From: Anaerolineae bacterium UTCFX1
GTDB taxonomy: Bacteria; Chloroflexota; Anaerolineae; Anaerolineales; Villigracilaceae
DNA: 64,000 bases
NCBI GenBank assembly: GCA_002050275.1
Contig: MWTB01000004.1
Span: 62,001 to 126,000 of the forward strand
Reading direction: 5' to 3'
A program made the position numbers and the translations under genes. Numbering within the stretch: the first letter of the stretch is position 1; every line of letters starts with the position of its first letter. The notes below the pieces were generated by a model that was not told where the DNA came from, did no database searches, and saw only the letters and a list, made by a program, of their open reading frames with translations. Below, one piece after another: positions 16,324 through 23,086 of this stretch.

Positions 16324-17343
16324 TTAAATGATCAACATAGCATCCCCAAATGAATAGAAGCGATAACCTTCTCGAATTGCCGTCGCGTAGGTTTCTAAAA
16401 TTTTCTCACGCCCTGCGAACGCGCTGACCAACATCAACAGCGTGGACTTGGGCAGGTGAAAGTTCGTGATCATCGCGTCCACGATTTTGAATTGGTAGCC
16501 GGGGAGGATGTAGAGGGATGTTGGTCCGTGGTAGGACATGATGCCATCTTGTCCTACTGCCGCCGACTCCAATGTTCTCACCGAAGTCGTCCCAACGGCG
16601 ATCACTCTCCCGCCTTTCGCGCGGGTTTCGTTGATCGCGTCCGCAGTTTCTTGAGTCAACTCGCACCACTCGCTGTGGATCTTATGCTCTTCGGGGTTAT
16701 CTTCATTGACCGGCGCGAACGTATCCAAGCCGACATGCAATGTGACATACGCGACTCTCACGCCTTTGACCTGCAACTCCTCCAGCAAGCGCGGCGTGAA
16801 GTGCAGTCCAGCCGTGGGCGCGGCGGCGGAGCCGGGCTCCTTGGCGTAGACCGTTTGATAGCGTTCGGGGTCGTTCAACTTTTCGTGAATATACGGCGGC
16901 AGAGGCACATGCCCCACGTTTAAGAAATACGGCTCGATCGGTTCGGAAAACCGAATCAGCCGCTGCGCGCCCGTCAGCGCTTCAATGATTTCAACGCTGA
17001 TATCTCTACCGTTCGCTTCTACGAAGACTCGCTTGCCTACGCGCAGACCTTTTCCTCCGGCCAGCGCTTCCCAAGTGACTTCGTCGCAGCGGCGCAATAG
17101 CAAGAGTTCAACTCGCCCGCCAGTTTCTTTGCGCGCGAATATCCTCGCAGGGATCACGCGCGTTTGATTCAACACAAGCAGATCACCCGCGTTGAGGTAA
17201 TCCGTCACATCGCGGAAGATGCGATGCTCGAGTTTTCCATCGTCACGATGCAACACCAACAGGCGCGACGAATCGCGCGGCTCGGCAGGCGTCTGCGCGA
17301 TGGAGGATTCGGGGAGATTGTAGTCGAAGTCTGAGGTTTGCAT
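16324..17343 (-). CDS. queA: S-adenosylmethionine:tRNA ribosyltransferase-isomerase
   Basis: The protein has 339 residues, full length for QueA. Clear blocks are FDYNLPESSIAQTPAEPRDSS at the start, LVLNQTRVIPAR, AAPTAGLHFT, VGLDTFAPV and TNFHLPKSTLLMLVSAF near the end. QueA transfers the ribosyl part of SAM to preQ1-modified tRNA, making epoxyqueuosine at position 34. Other queuosine genes are not in the window. It could form an operon with the udg gene below. The upstream 626 bases hold TR2 and other repeats rather than a gene. Confidence 0.96.
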   Translation of the reverse strand: MQTSDFDYNLPESSIAQTPAEPRDSSRLLVLHRDDGKLEHRIFRDVTDYLNAGDLLVLNQTRVIPARIFARKETGGRVELLLLRRCDEVTWEALAGGKGLRVGKRVFVEANGRDISVEIIEALTGAQRLIRFSEPIEPYFLNVGHVPLPPYIHEKLNDPERYQTVYAKEPGSAAAPTAGLHFTPRLLEELQVKGVRVAYVTLHVGLDTFAPVNEDNPEEHKIHSEWCELTQETADAINETRAKGGRVIAVGTTSVRTLESAAVGQDGIMSYHGPTSLYILPGYQFKIVDAMITNFHLPKSTLLMLVSAFAGREKILETYATAIREGYRFYSFGDAMLII

Positions 17344-17384
17344 AATTTGCCGCGCGAATTGTATCAGGCGATTAGCAATTAAAA

Positions 17385-17438
17385 GGGCGCCCCGCCCGGA
17401 GATTCGCGCTGGGCGATTCCAACGGACGGGGCTTTTTT
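17385..17438. terminator. Terminator-like hairpin upstream of queA
   Basis: GCCCCGCCCG (17389-17398) pairs with CGGACGGGGC (17423-17432), with six T on the plus side and CCCTTTTAATT on the minus side. It would stop transcription coming from the TR2 region. The tail ttttttatatttgc matches that at 4877-4890. Confidence 0.6.
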
Positions 17439-17458
17439 ATATTTGCCTGACCTTCCAC

Positions 17459-17495
17459 TCCCCTCTCCTTGTAGGAGAGAGGCTGGGGGTGAGGT
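17459..17495. repeat. Dispersed CCCCTCTCC/GGAGAGG intergenic repeat, copy 2
   Basis: It is related to the element at 4901-4956, with CCCCTCTCC, GGAGAGAGG and GGGGTGAGG in the same order and at a similar distance from the ttttttatatttg tail. Confidence 0.55.
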
Positions 17496-17575
17496 CAGCC
17501 AGGACGTGATCGCGCTATCTCTCCTGTTTTGCCTCGGCTTACGTCCGTGAACGTAGAGCATTTCCGGCGGAAGTT

Positions 17576-17601
17576 GTAGCGCAAGATTAATCTTGCGTTA
17601 C
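17576..17601. repeat. 26-nt palindromic intergenic element, copy 2
   Basis: The perfect palindrome CGCAAGATTAATCTTGCG is flanked by gtag and ttac. It has the same frame as the element at 4397-4422, with compensating arm changes. Confidence 0.7.
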
Positions 17602-17618
17602 TTGCACATAGAGAGGCA

Positions 17619-17737
17619 TGGGACGCGCACACACGAAAACCGTTGTTGTTGTTGAGGTCGTTGATGTTCTCGTTGCGATAGGCACAGCGGGCGTTCCTCT
17701 GATTGTTGATGAAGGAACCGCCACGAAGCGCGCGGCG
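17619..17737 (-). repeat. Putative second DGR template repeat TR2 (no adjacent RT)
   Basis: This 119-bp stretch aligns without gaps (offset 367) to the 3' end of the KAP-FGE gene (VR2, 17986-18104). On the minus strand it is AAC-rich and would read RRALRGGSF, then many Asn, then NGFRVCAS, but no coding gene enters it. There are 24 mismatches, 15 of them at template adenines although A makes up only about 28 of 119 positions. The nine other mismatches show more drift than in TR1/VR1. It lies past the terminator of the KAP gene. It could be a template used in trans by the RT at 5534-6589, or a relic. Confidence 0.7.
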
Positions 17738-17792
17738 TTTGGTCGGTCAGCCCTGCCGCCCGAAGGCGACAGGCGTATTATACACGCGGTTA

Positions 17793-17889
17793 AGACCTGA
17801 CATGTCTCATGCACGCCGTTGTTAATCATGACGCTTGCGCGGACAATAGTTTCGATTTAACCACGGCCACTCGGAGACATGTCAGGTCT
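17793..17889. repeat. 97-nt element with 16-bp perfect terminal inverted repeats
   Basis: AGACCTGACATGTCTC (17793-17808) and its exact complement (17874-17889) flank 65 bases with no gene. It lies between TR2 and the KAP-gene terminator. The arm shares AGACCTGACA with the terminator at 11291-11330. Together with TR2 and the other repeats listed, it accounts for most of the gene-free stretch 17344-17969. Confidence 0.7.
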
Positions 17890-17903
17890 GCGCTAAAAAC
17901 CCT

Positions 17904-17930
17904 AAAAAAATTTCCCGCCTTCGGCGGGAG
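17904..17930 (-). terminator. Intrinsic terminator after the KAP-FGE gene
   Basis: TCCCGCC, a 3-base loop and GGCGGGA are followed on the minus strand by AATTTTTTTAGG. It lies about 40 bases past the stop of the KAP gene and separates VR2 from TR2. Confidence 0.85.
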
Positions 17931-17969
17931 GGTCAGAAACCAGAAATTCAGGATTCAGAATTCAAGAAC

Positions 17970-20162
17970 CTATACAGGAGAGATTGGGGACGCGCACACA
18001 CGAAAACCGAGGTTATTGTCGAAGCCGTAGATGCCCTCGTAGCGGACAGCGCACCGGGCGTTCCTCCGATCGAAGTCGAAGGAACCGCCACGCAGCGCGC
18101 GGCGACCCGAAGCGTTCTCATCCTCGCGCCCATCGTTCGGGTTATAAGGATATTCTTTGTAAACACTGCGCGTCCATTCCCAAACGTTGCCCACCATATC
18201 CGCGCAACCATAAGGCGAGTCGCCGCGCGGGGAAAACCGTCCCACTTCGGAAGTGTCGCCAATCCCCGATTCCTGTGTGTTGCAATTCTTCGAGTCGAAA
18301 TCATCCCCCCACGGGTAGCGTCTGCCGTCTATACCTCGCGCGGCTTTCTCCCACTCCGCTTCGCTGGGCAGGCGGTACTGCTTGCCCGTCTCTTTGCTCA
18401 GCCATGTACAGTAATCCACAGCGTCGTTCCATGTCACCCAAACAACAGGATGTTCCGCTTTTTCAGGCGGGAAGTTCTCGCCCTCCCAATCTCTCGGAGG
18501 TTTGCGGCTGGTCGCCCTCACGAAGGCTTGATACTCGCGATTCGTGATCGGGTATTTTCCGATGCTATACGCGGGCAGGTCCACCTCGTGCGGCGGTTTT
18601 TCGTCATTGCTTTCGTCCGAACCCATCAGGAATTTCCCTGCGGGAATATTTACCATCGTCGGCTCGAAGTTGCGCGAGGGAGAAGCCGCGCTTTTCTCGA
18701 CGGCAGATTCAACAACGGGAGAGGCGGGCGCTTCGGCGCGGGCGGTCAGGGTAAAATACGGGTCAATCTCCTCCAGCGGCAGGTCGGCAAAGTTTGCCTC
18801 GGGCAGTCCGCGCGCGTGCATGGTAAGGATGCGTTCCAGCGCGTCAACCTTGTCGCGCTTCTTGAAGAAATCGCGCAGCGCGGCGGGCGGTTCGAGGTTT
18901 GCCTGCTCTTGTTTTATTTCAACGGATTCGCGCCCGCCGCCATCCATCACGGCGGTTTCGCGCTTTTGCTCCGCGTCTTGCTTTGCGCGGAAGTATTGCT
19001 CCAAGTCGCGCAAATGGCGGCGTGAGTATTGAGCGATAAATTTATACAACTCGGGGAAGACGTTCTGAATGGTCACCACTTTCGCAAGGCGGATCGGCGC
19101 GAGGCTATTGTGTTTCTCCCGCGCCACGCTGGAAAGCATGAGGAAGGTATTCACCGTGCGTTTGATCTGGCGCGGGTTGCTGCCCAAGCCCAAGGCAAAC
19201 ACTTTCGGACATTCGTCGTTCTCCCACGTTTCCATCAATCCCTGCACGAAGGAATCCATCTGCGCCGATTCGACGCTCGGCAGGATGAACGGTAATTGGA
19301 TGATCTTTTCCAAATAACTCAACCCCTCGATGGTAAAACGCGCCTCTCCGTCAGCCTGTTTCGAATCCAGTTCCTTGTATTTGATCTCGATCCCCCGCGC
19401 GATAACATCCTGATCCAAACCCAACATGAAGACACAACCGGGCGCGTCCAAAAACAACTTGATGGCTTCCAGCACCTCGACGGCTTTTTCAGGCAGGCAA
19501 CGGTCGAGATCGTCCACGAAGACGACGAGGCGGCTATCCTTTTCGAGGATGTGCGTTTGAACAAGTTCGGCGAAACGCTTCTGGAACTGCTCCAGCGAGG
19601 AAATCTGCTCAACATAGAGTTTCGTCCGCTCGCGCGAGATGGCGTCGGCGGCTTCGTTCAGGCTGTCCGCCGAATTGGATTGCAGCGCCTCGCTGAGTTT
19701 CTTCAACACATCCCCGCCGGGCAGGAAAGACAGACTGAAATTCACCACGCTTTTGCCAACCTGTCCCGCCAACTGGGGCAGGTCAATCTTTACGCCGCCC
19801 AGTTTTTCGAACTCCATACTGCGATACAACAGGCTTTGTAATTTGTCGAACTCTTCGGCGGGAGCGCCGTCCTCTTCCGCTTTTTCCTTCATCGCGTTCA
19901 ACACCGCCGTCAGGAATGCGCGCCAGAGCGTTGCCTCTTTATCGTACTTCCACGCGTTGAACCAGACCTTGGTGTACGTTCCGGGCAAATTGTCCTTGAT
20001 CATCTCCATCAGAGATGTCTTGCCCGAACCCCACCCACCGAAGACACCGATGGTTAGCGGCGTTCCGCCCGTTTTGGCAATGTTCGCCAATGCGCGGGCA
20101 TACGGCATGAAATCCAGCGCGTCTTGCGATGTCGGCGAATCAGGAACTGTGATCTCGGTCAT
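17970..20162 (-). CDS. KAP-family NTPase with FGE-sulfatase domain; probable DGR target
   Basis: The protein has 730 residues. The KAP P-loop domain fills about residues 10-380, with Walker A GGWGSGKTS (42-50) and Walker B RLVVFVDDLDRCLP (near 215-230), then AEQ-rich helices. From about residue 500 to the end lies an FGE-sulfatase (C-type-lectin fold) domain: PTMVNIPAGKFLMGSDES, TNREYQAFV, WNDAVDYCTWLS, RLPSEAEWEKAARG, GCADMVGNVWEWT and ALRGGSF near the C-terminus. Residues 687-726 are VR2. Without the catalytic cysteines of true formylglycine enzymes, the domain is likely a binding module. KAP NTPases act at membranes in signalling or conflict systems. The variable residues (Asp, Phe, Tyr, Gly in place of template Asn) sit in the binding loop. 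The gene ends with TAG, then a strong terminator. Confidence 0.92.
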   Translation of the reverse strand: MTEITVPDSPTSQDALDFMPYARALANIAKTGGTPLTIGVFGGWGSGKTSLMEMIKDNLPGTYTKVWFNAWKYDKEATLWRAFLTAVLNAMKEKAEEDGAPAEEFDKLQSLLYRSMEFEKLGGVKIDLPQLAGQVGKSVVNFSLSFLPGGDVLKKLSEALQSNSADSLNEAADAISRERTKLYVEQISSLEQFQKRFAELVQTHILEKDSRLVVFVDDLDRCLPEKAVEVLEAIKLFLDAPGCVFMLGLDQDVIARGIEIKYKELDSKQADGEARFTIEGLSYLEKIIQLPFILPSVESAQMDSFVQGLMETWENDECPKVFALGLGSNPRQIKRTVNTFLMLSSVAREKHNSLAPIRLAKVVTIQNVFPELYKFIAQYSRRHLRDLEQYFRAKQDAEQKRETAVMDGGGRESVEIKQEQANLEPPAALRDFFKKRDKVDALERILTMHARGLPEANFADLPLEEIDPYFTLTARAEAPASPVVESAVEKSAASPSRNFEPTMVNIPAGKFLMGSDESNDEKPPHEVDLPAYSIGKYPITNREYQAFVRATSRKPPRDWEGENFPPEKAEHPVVWVTWNDAVDYCTWLSKETGKQYRLPSEAEWEKAARGIDGRRYPWGDDFDSKNCNTQESGIGDTSEVGRFSPRGDSPYGCADMVGNVWEWTRSVYKEYPYNPNDGREDENASGRRALRGGSFDFDRRNARCAVRYEGIYGFDNNLGFRVCASPISPV
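17986..18104 (-). repeat. Putative DGR variable repeat VR2
   Basis: These are the last codons of the KAP-FGE gene. Compared with TR2, AAC codons became TTC, TAC, GGC, GAC or CTC, AAT became GAT, and CAG became CGG, while GGSF and GFRVCAS stayed fixed. Nine changes are not at A, unlike VR1. Confidence 0.72.
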
Positions 20163-20223
20163 GGAGAGAATTTATCCATTCAAAGTATACGACATTATGA
20201 AGATCAATGCTCTTTGAGTCAAG

Positions 20224-20451
20224 TCATTTTCCCAAGAATTTTCCAATTACATTCACCACAACCGTCAACACTACTGAGACCAAGATCGAAGTCGTGACGG
20301 GGAAATAAAACGACCCATTCTCGCCCTCGATGCGGATATCGCCGGGCAGTCTTCCCAGGGGTAAGCCGAATTTCGCGGCGAGGTACACTCCTCCGCCGAT
20401 GAGGAAGAGGACGATTCCGCCGAGCATCAAGTAGCGAGCGATAGATTCCAT
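20224..20451 (-). CDS. DUF2905 small membrane protein
   Basis: The protein has 75 residues from the ATG at 20451, or 77 from a TTG six bases upstream; neither has a clear Shine-Dalgarno. Two membrane segments (about 7-27 and 53-72) flank the family motif GLPLGRLPGDIRIEGENGSF, which is diagnostic of DUF2905. Function is unknown. In many bacteria this gene lies next to ruvB, as here: ruvB is 104 bases upstream on the same strand, separated only by a palindromic repeat. That linkage suggests co-expression but gives no activity. Confidence 0.85.
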   Translation of the reverse strand: MESIARYLMLGGIVLFLIGGGVYLAAKFGLPLGRLPGDIRIEGENGSFYFPVTTSILVSVVLTVVVNVIGKFLGK

Positions 20452-20461
20452 ACTCAAGTCA

Positions 20462-20554
20462 TGTCATTGCGAAGGCGATGCTTTTCGCCTGAAGCAATCT
20501 CCACTTTTGCGAGGGGATTGCTTCGTCGGCAACGAACGCCTCCTCGCAATGACA
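20462..20554. repeat. TGTCATTGCGA palindromic repeat, copy 1
   Basis: A 93-nt imperfect inverted repeat begins TGTCATTGCGA and ends TCGCAATGACA, with inner arms GAAGCAATCTCC and GGGATTGCTTC. It starts just past the ruvB stop. A second copy is at 56664-56749. Confidence 0.85.
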
Positions 20555-21574
20555 TCACAACAACCTCGACTGTCCCTCTTCCACGTAATCCAACCCCAAA
20601 TGCTCATACGCGGATTGGGTAGCGACGCGTCCCTGCGGGGTGCGGTCGAGAAAGCCGAGTTGCAGAAGATACGGCTCAACCACATCCATGATCGTGTCCT
20701 GCTCTTCGCTGATGGATGCGGCAATGGTGTTCAAGCCGACGGGTCCGCCGCCATATTTTTCGATGATCGTCCGCAACACGCGGCGATCCACATCATCGAG
20801 TCCGAGCGGGTCAACTTGCAACAAATCCAACGCTTCTTTCGCCACTGCGGACGTGATCGTCCCATCCGCGCGGACTTGGGCGAAATCGCGGACGCGGCGG
20901 AGGAGTCGGAGCGCGATGCGCGGAGTCCCACGCGCCCGCTTCGCAACTTCCCTTATGCCTGATTCGTCCGCGGAGACTTTGAGCATCCCTGCGGCGCGCG
21001 CGACGATCTGCCGCATGGCTTCGATATCGTAATAATCCAAACGATAGACCGCGCCAAAACGCGCGCGCAACGGCGCGGTGACGAGAGCGAGTCGGGTGGT
21101 GGCTCCGACGACGGTAAAGCGAGGCAGCTTCAACCGTAGAGAACGAGCCGAGGGTCCCTTGCCGATGACGATATCCAACGAGAAATCTTCCATCGCGGGG
21201 TAGAGCACTTCCTCCACCGCGCGTCCGAGGCGGTGAATTTCGTCAATGAAGATCACGTCGCCCGCGCGGAGGTTGGTGAGGATGGCGGCGAGGTCGCCCG
21301 CGCGTTCGATGGCGGGACCCGCAGTGACTTTGACGTTGACGCCCATCTCGTTGCCCAGCACATGCGCGAGCGTGGTCTTGCCCAAGCCAGGCGGACCGTA
21401 AAACAAAACGTGATCCAACGCTTCGCCGCGATGTTTCGCCGCATCAATGAGGATCGAAAGATTCTGTTTCACTTGGTCCTGACCGATGAGGTCGGCAAGT
21501 TTCTGCGGACGAAGCGCGTTATCCACGCGGTCGTCGGGTTTCGATTCGGGGTCAAGAGGGCGTGGCTTAGGCAT
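20555..21574 (-). CDS. ruvB: Holliday junction branch migration ATPase RuvB
   Basis: The protein has 339 residues, full length. Domains are an AAA+ large domain with Walker [15 protein letters not shown] (about 60-73), Walker [11 protein letters not shown], sensor 1 VGATTRL and the arginine finger in PLRARFG, then a lid and a winged-helix C-terminus ([33 protein letters not shown]). With RuvA it drives branch migration of Holliday junctions; ruvA and ruvC are not in the window. A terminator-like hairpin lies just before the start, separating it from the upstream exporter operon. Confidence 0.97.
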   Translation of the reverse strand: MPKPRPLDPESKPDDRVDNALRPQKLADLIGQDQVKQNLSILIDAAKHRGEALDHVLFYGPPGLGKTTLAHVLGNEMGVNVKVTAGPAIERAGDLAAILTNLRAGDVIFIDEIHRLGRAVEEVLYPAMEDFSLDIVIGKGPSARSLRLKLPRFTVVGATTRLALVTAPLRARFGAVYRLDYYDIEAMRQIVARAAGMLKVSADESGIREVAKRARGTPRIALRLLRRVRDFAQVRADGTITSAVAKEALDLLQVDPLGLDDVDRRVLRTIIEKYGGGPVGLNTIAASISEEQDTIMDVVEPYLLQLGFLDRTPQGRVATQSAYEHLGLDYVEEGQSRLL

Positions 21575-21584
21575 AAAGCGATTA

Positions 21585-21621
21585 TAGCAAATAAAATCGG
21601 GATGCCCGCTGGGACATCCCG
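21585..21621 (-). terminator. Terminator upstream of ruvB
   Basis: CGGGATG and CATCCCG flank a 10-base loop and are followed on the minus strand by ATTTTATTTGC. It could end transcription from the exporter operon. Confidence 0.55.
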
Positions 21622-21640
21622 AGGTAGATAAAATTTCCGC

Positions 21641-21782
21641 ATGTCATTCTGAGCCGCGCTCTTGCTCTTTGCGGCGAAGAATCTCTACGACAATCGCAGA
21701 GACCCTTCGCCGGCGCTCACATCGTCTCGACACCTGCACCCACCGCAGGTTCGGTGTGTCCTTCGGGAGGGTGACATGATTG
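21641..21782. repeat. TGTCATTCTGAGC-type intergenic repeat
   Basis: It starts ATGTCATTCTGAGC, contains GAAGAATCTCT and AGAGACCCTTCG as inner inverted arms, and ends GGGAGGGTGACAT. No gene lies in 21622-21819. Confidence 0.6.
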
Positions 21783-21819
21783 TTGATGTGTTCCATATTT
21801 TGCCACCTATCCCAATAAT

Positions 21820-22986
21820 TTATTCCAACGGCTCGAACGCAACCTCAACCGTCATGCCCCACTTCACACGCGGATCAACATAAGGTACATGAATGAGCAC
21901 GGTGTAGATCACGTCGCCGCCCTGCATAATTGCTGAACCGCTGATCTCATTTACTGTGCCTTCCATCGTGACGTCAGGTAAAGCATCGGCAGTGAATGTG
22001 ACCTTTTGACCAACAGATAACTTGACGACCTCCAATTCGGTGACATCGGTCGTCTTGATCACCCAATACGTTGTATCGGCAATGCTCACGATTCGAGTCC
22101 CGGGGGAAACTTGCTCATCAACCTCAACAGGCACATCGACCACGACGCCATCGAACGGCGCCGTAATAACATAGTTGGAAAAGTTCGATTGTGCCGCTTC
22201 AGCCTGCACCCGCGCATAATCCAAACGCGCAGTCGCCAACGCAAGTTGATCGACGCTCACGCCATCCGCGGAAGTTTCATATTGATATTTCGCTTCGGCT
22301 TCGGTTCCAAGCGCGGCATCCAACGCGGCGCGGACGGTATCGCGTTCGCGCGCAACTTCCTCCAGCTTCCGTAAGGCTTCACTATAATTCTTCTGCGCCG
22401 TTTCTAATTCATTGTCTGCCGCCTTGCGTTTGGAATTGTCCTCGTTTAAATCCTTATACTTATCGAATTCTTCTTTCGCATCCTGCAAGTCTGAGTCGCG
22501 GTCTTTCACGTCGGCTTTGGCGTCTTCGATGCGGTCTTCGATAGAATCAAGATTCAGCTTCTCCCACTCTTTCTCTGCAGAGGCGCGCGCCTTCTGCGCA
22601 TTCATATACGCCATCCACGTCATGGCAAAGTTGGCGGAGCCGTTGCGGTTCAACGCATCCAATGCTTGCTGCGCGCCGATGAGTTCGAGATTTGCGGCGG
22701 AGAGTTGCGCCTCGGCGACGCTAGCGTTCGATAACTTCGCCAGCACATCTCCCTTCTTCACCGAATCACCGATCTTCACGTTGACCTCATCCACGATGCC
22801 GAACGCTTGAAACGCCAGATTCGCCGCTCGGAAAGGTTCGATCTTCCCCTCTGCGATCACGCTGTCAGTGGCGGCGACGCTCTCCGAAATTGGGGTAGGC
22901 GTCTCCGCGGGTTGAGCCGCGCAGGCAGTCAGGAGCATTGTTGCGATCAAGCCAATCATCAAAGTCTTATAAACCGTTTTGTTCAT
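21820..22986 (-). CDS. HlyD/MacA-type periplasmic adaptor lipoprotein
   Basis: The start is the ATG at 22986 with AAGGA before it. A signal peptide ends in the lipobox LTAC, so the protein is a lipoprotein of 388 residues. A split biotinyl-lipoyl domain (residues about 45-90 and 255-300, ITAPFDGVVVDVPVEVDEQVSPG) frames a long coiled coil of Glu/Lys/Ala heptads (about 95-240), followed by beta-barrel and C-terminal domains. It is the last gene of a four-gene minus-strand operon with two ABC ATPases and an FtsX-type permease, 100 bases below the permease. In a monoderm-like cell it would help the permease handle substrate outside the membrane. Substrate unknown. Confidence 0.88.
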   Translation of the reverse strand: MNKTVYKTLMIGLIATMLLTACAAQPAETPTPISESVAATDSVIAEGKIEPFRAANLAFQAFGIVDEVNVKIGDSVKKGDVLAKLSNASVAEAQLSAANLELIGAQQALDALNRNGSANFAMTWMAYMNAQKARASAEKEWEKLNLDSIEDRIEDAKADVKDRDSDLQDAKEEFDKYKDLNEDNSKRKAADNELETAQKNYSEALRKLEEVARERDTVRAALDAALGTEAEAKYQYETSADGVSVDQLALATARLDYARVQAEAAQSNFSNYVITAPFDGVVVDVPVEVDEQVSPGTRIVSIADTTYWVIKTTDVTELEVVKLSVGQKVTFTADALPDVTMEGTVNEISGSAIMQGGDVIYTVLIHVPYVDPRVKWGMTVEVAFEPLE

Positions 22987-23086
22987 TGCATCCTTCTTTC
23001 TGTTTTCAATAATTCCGTAGAGGCGGGCTTTCTCCGTCCAAAATTCGCACCAAACCAATAGGCAAGACGATCCTCGTTCTTACATA

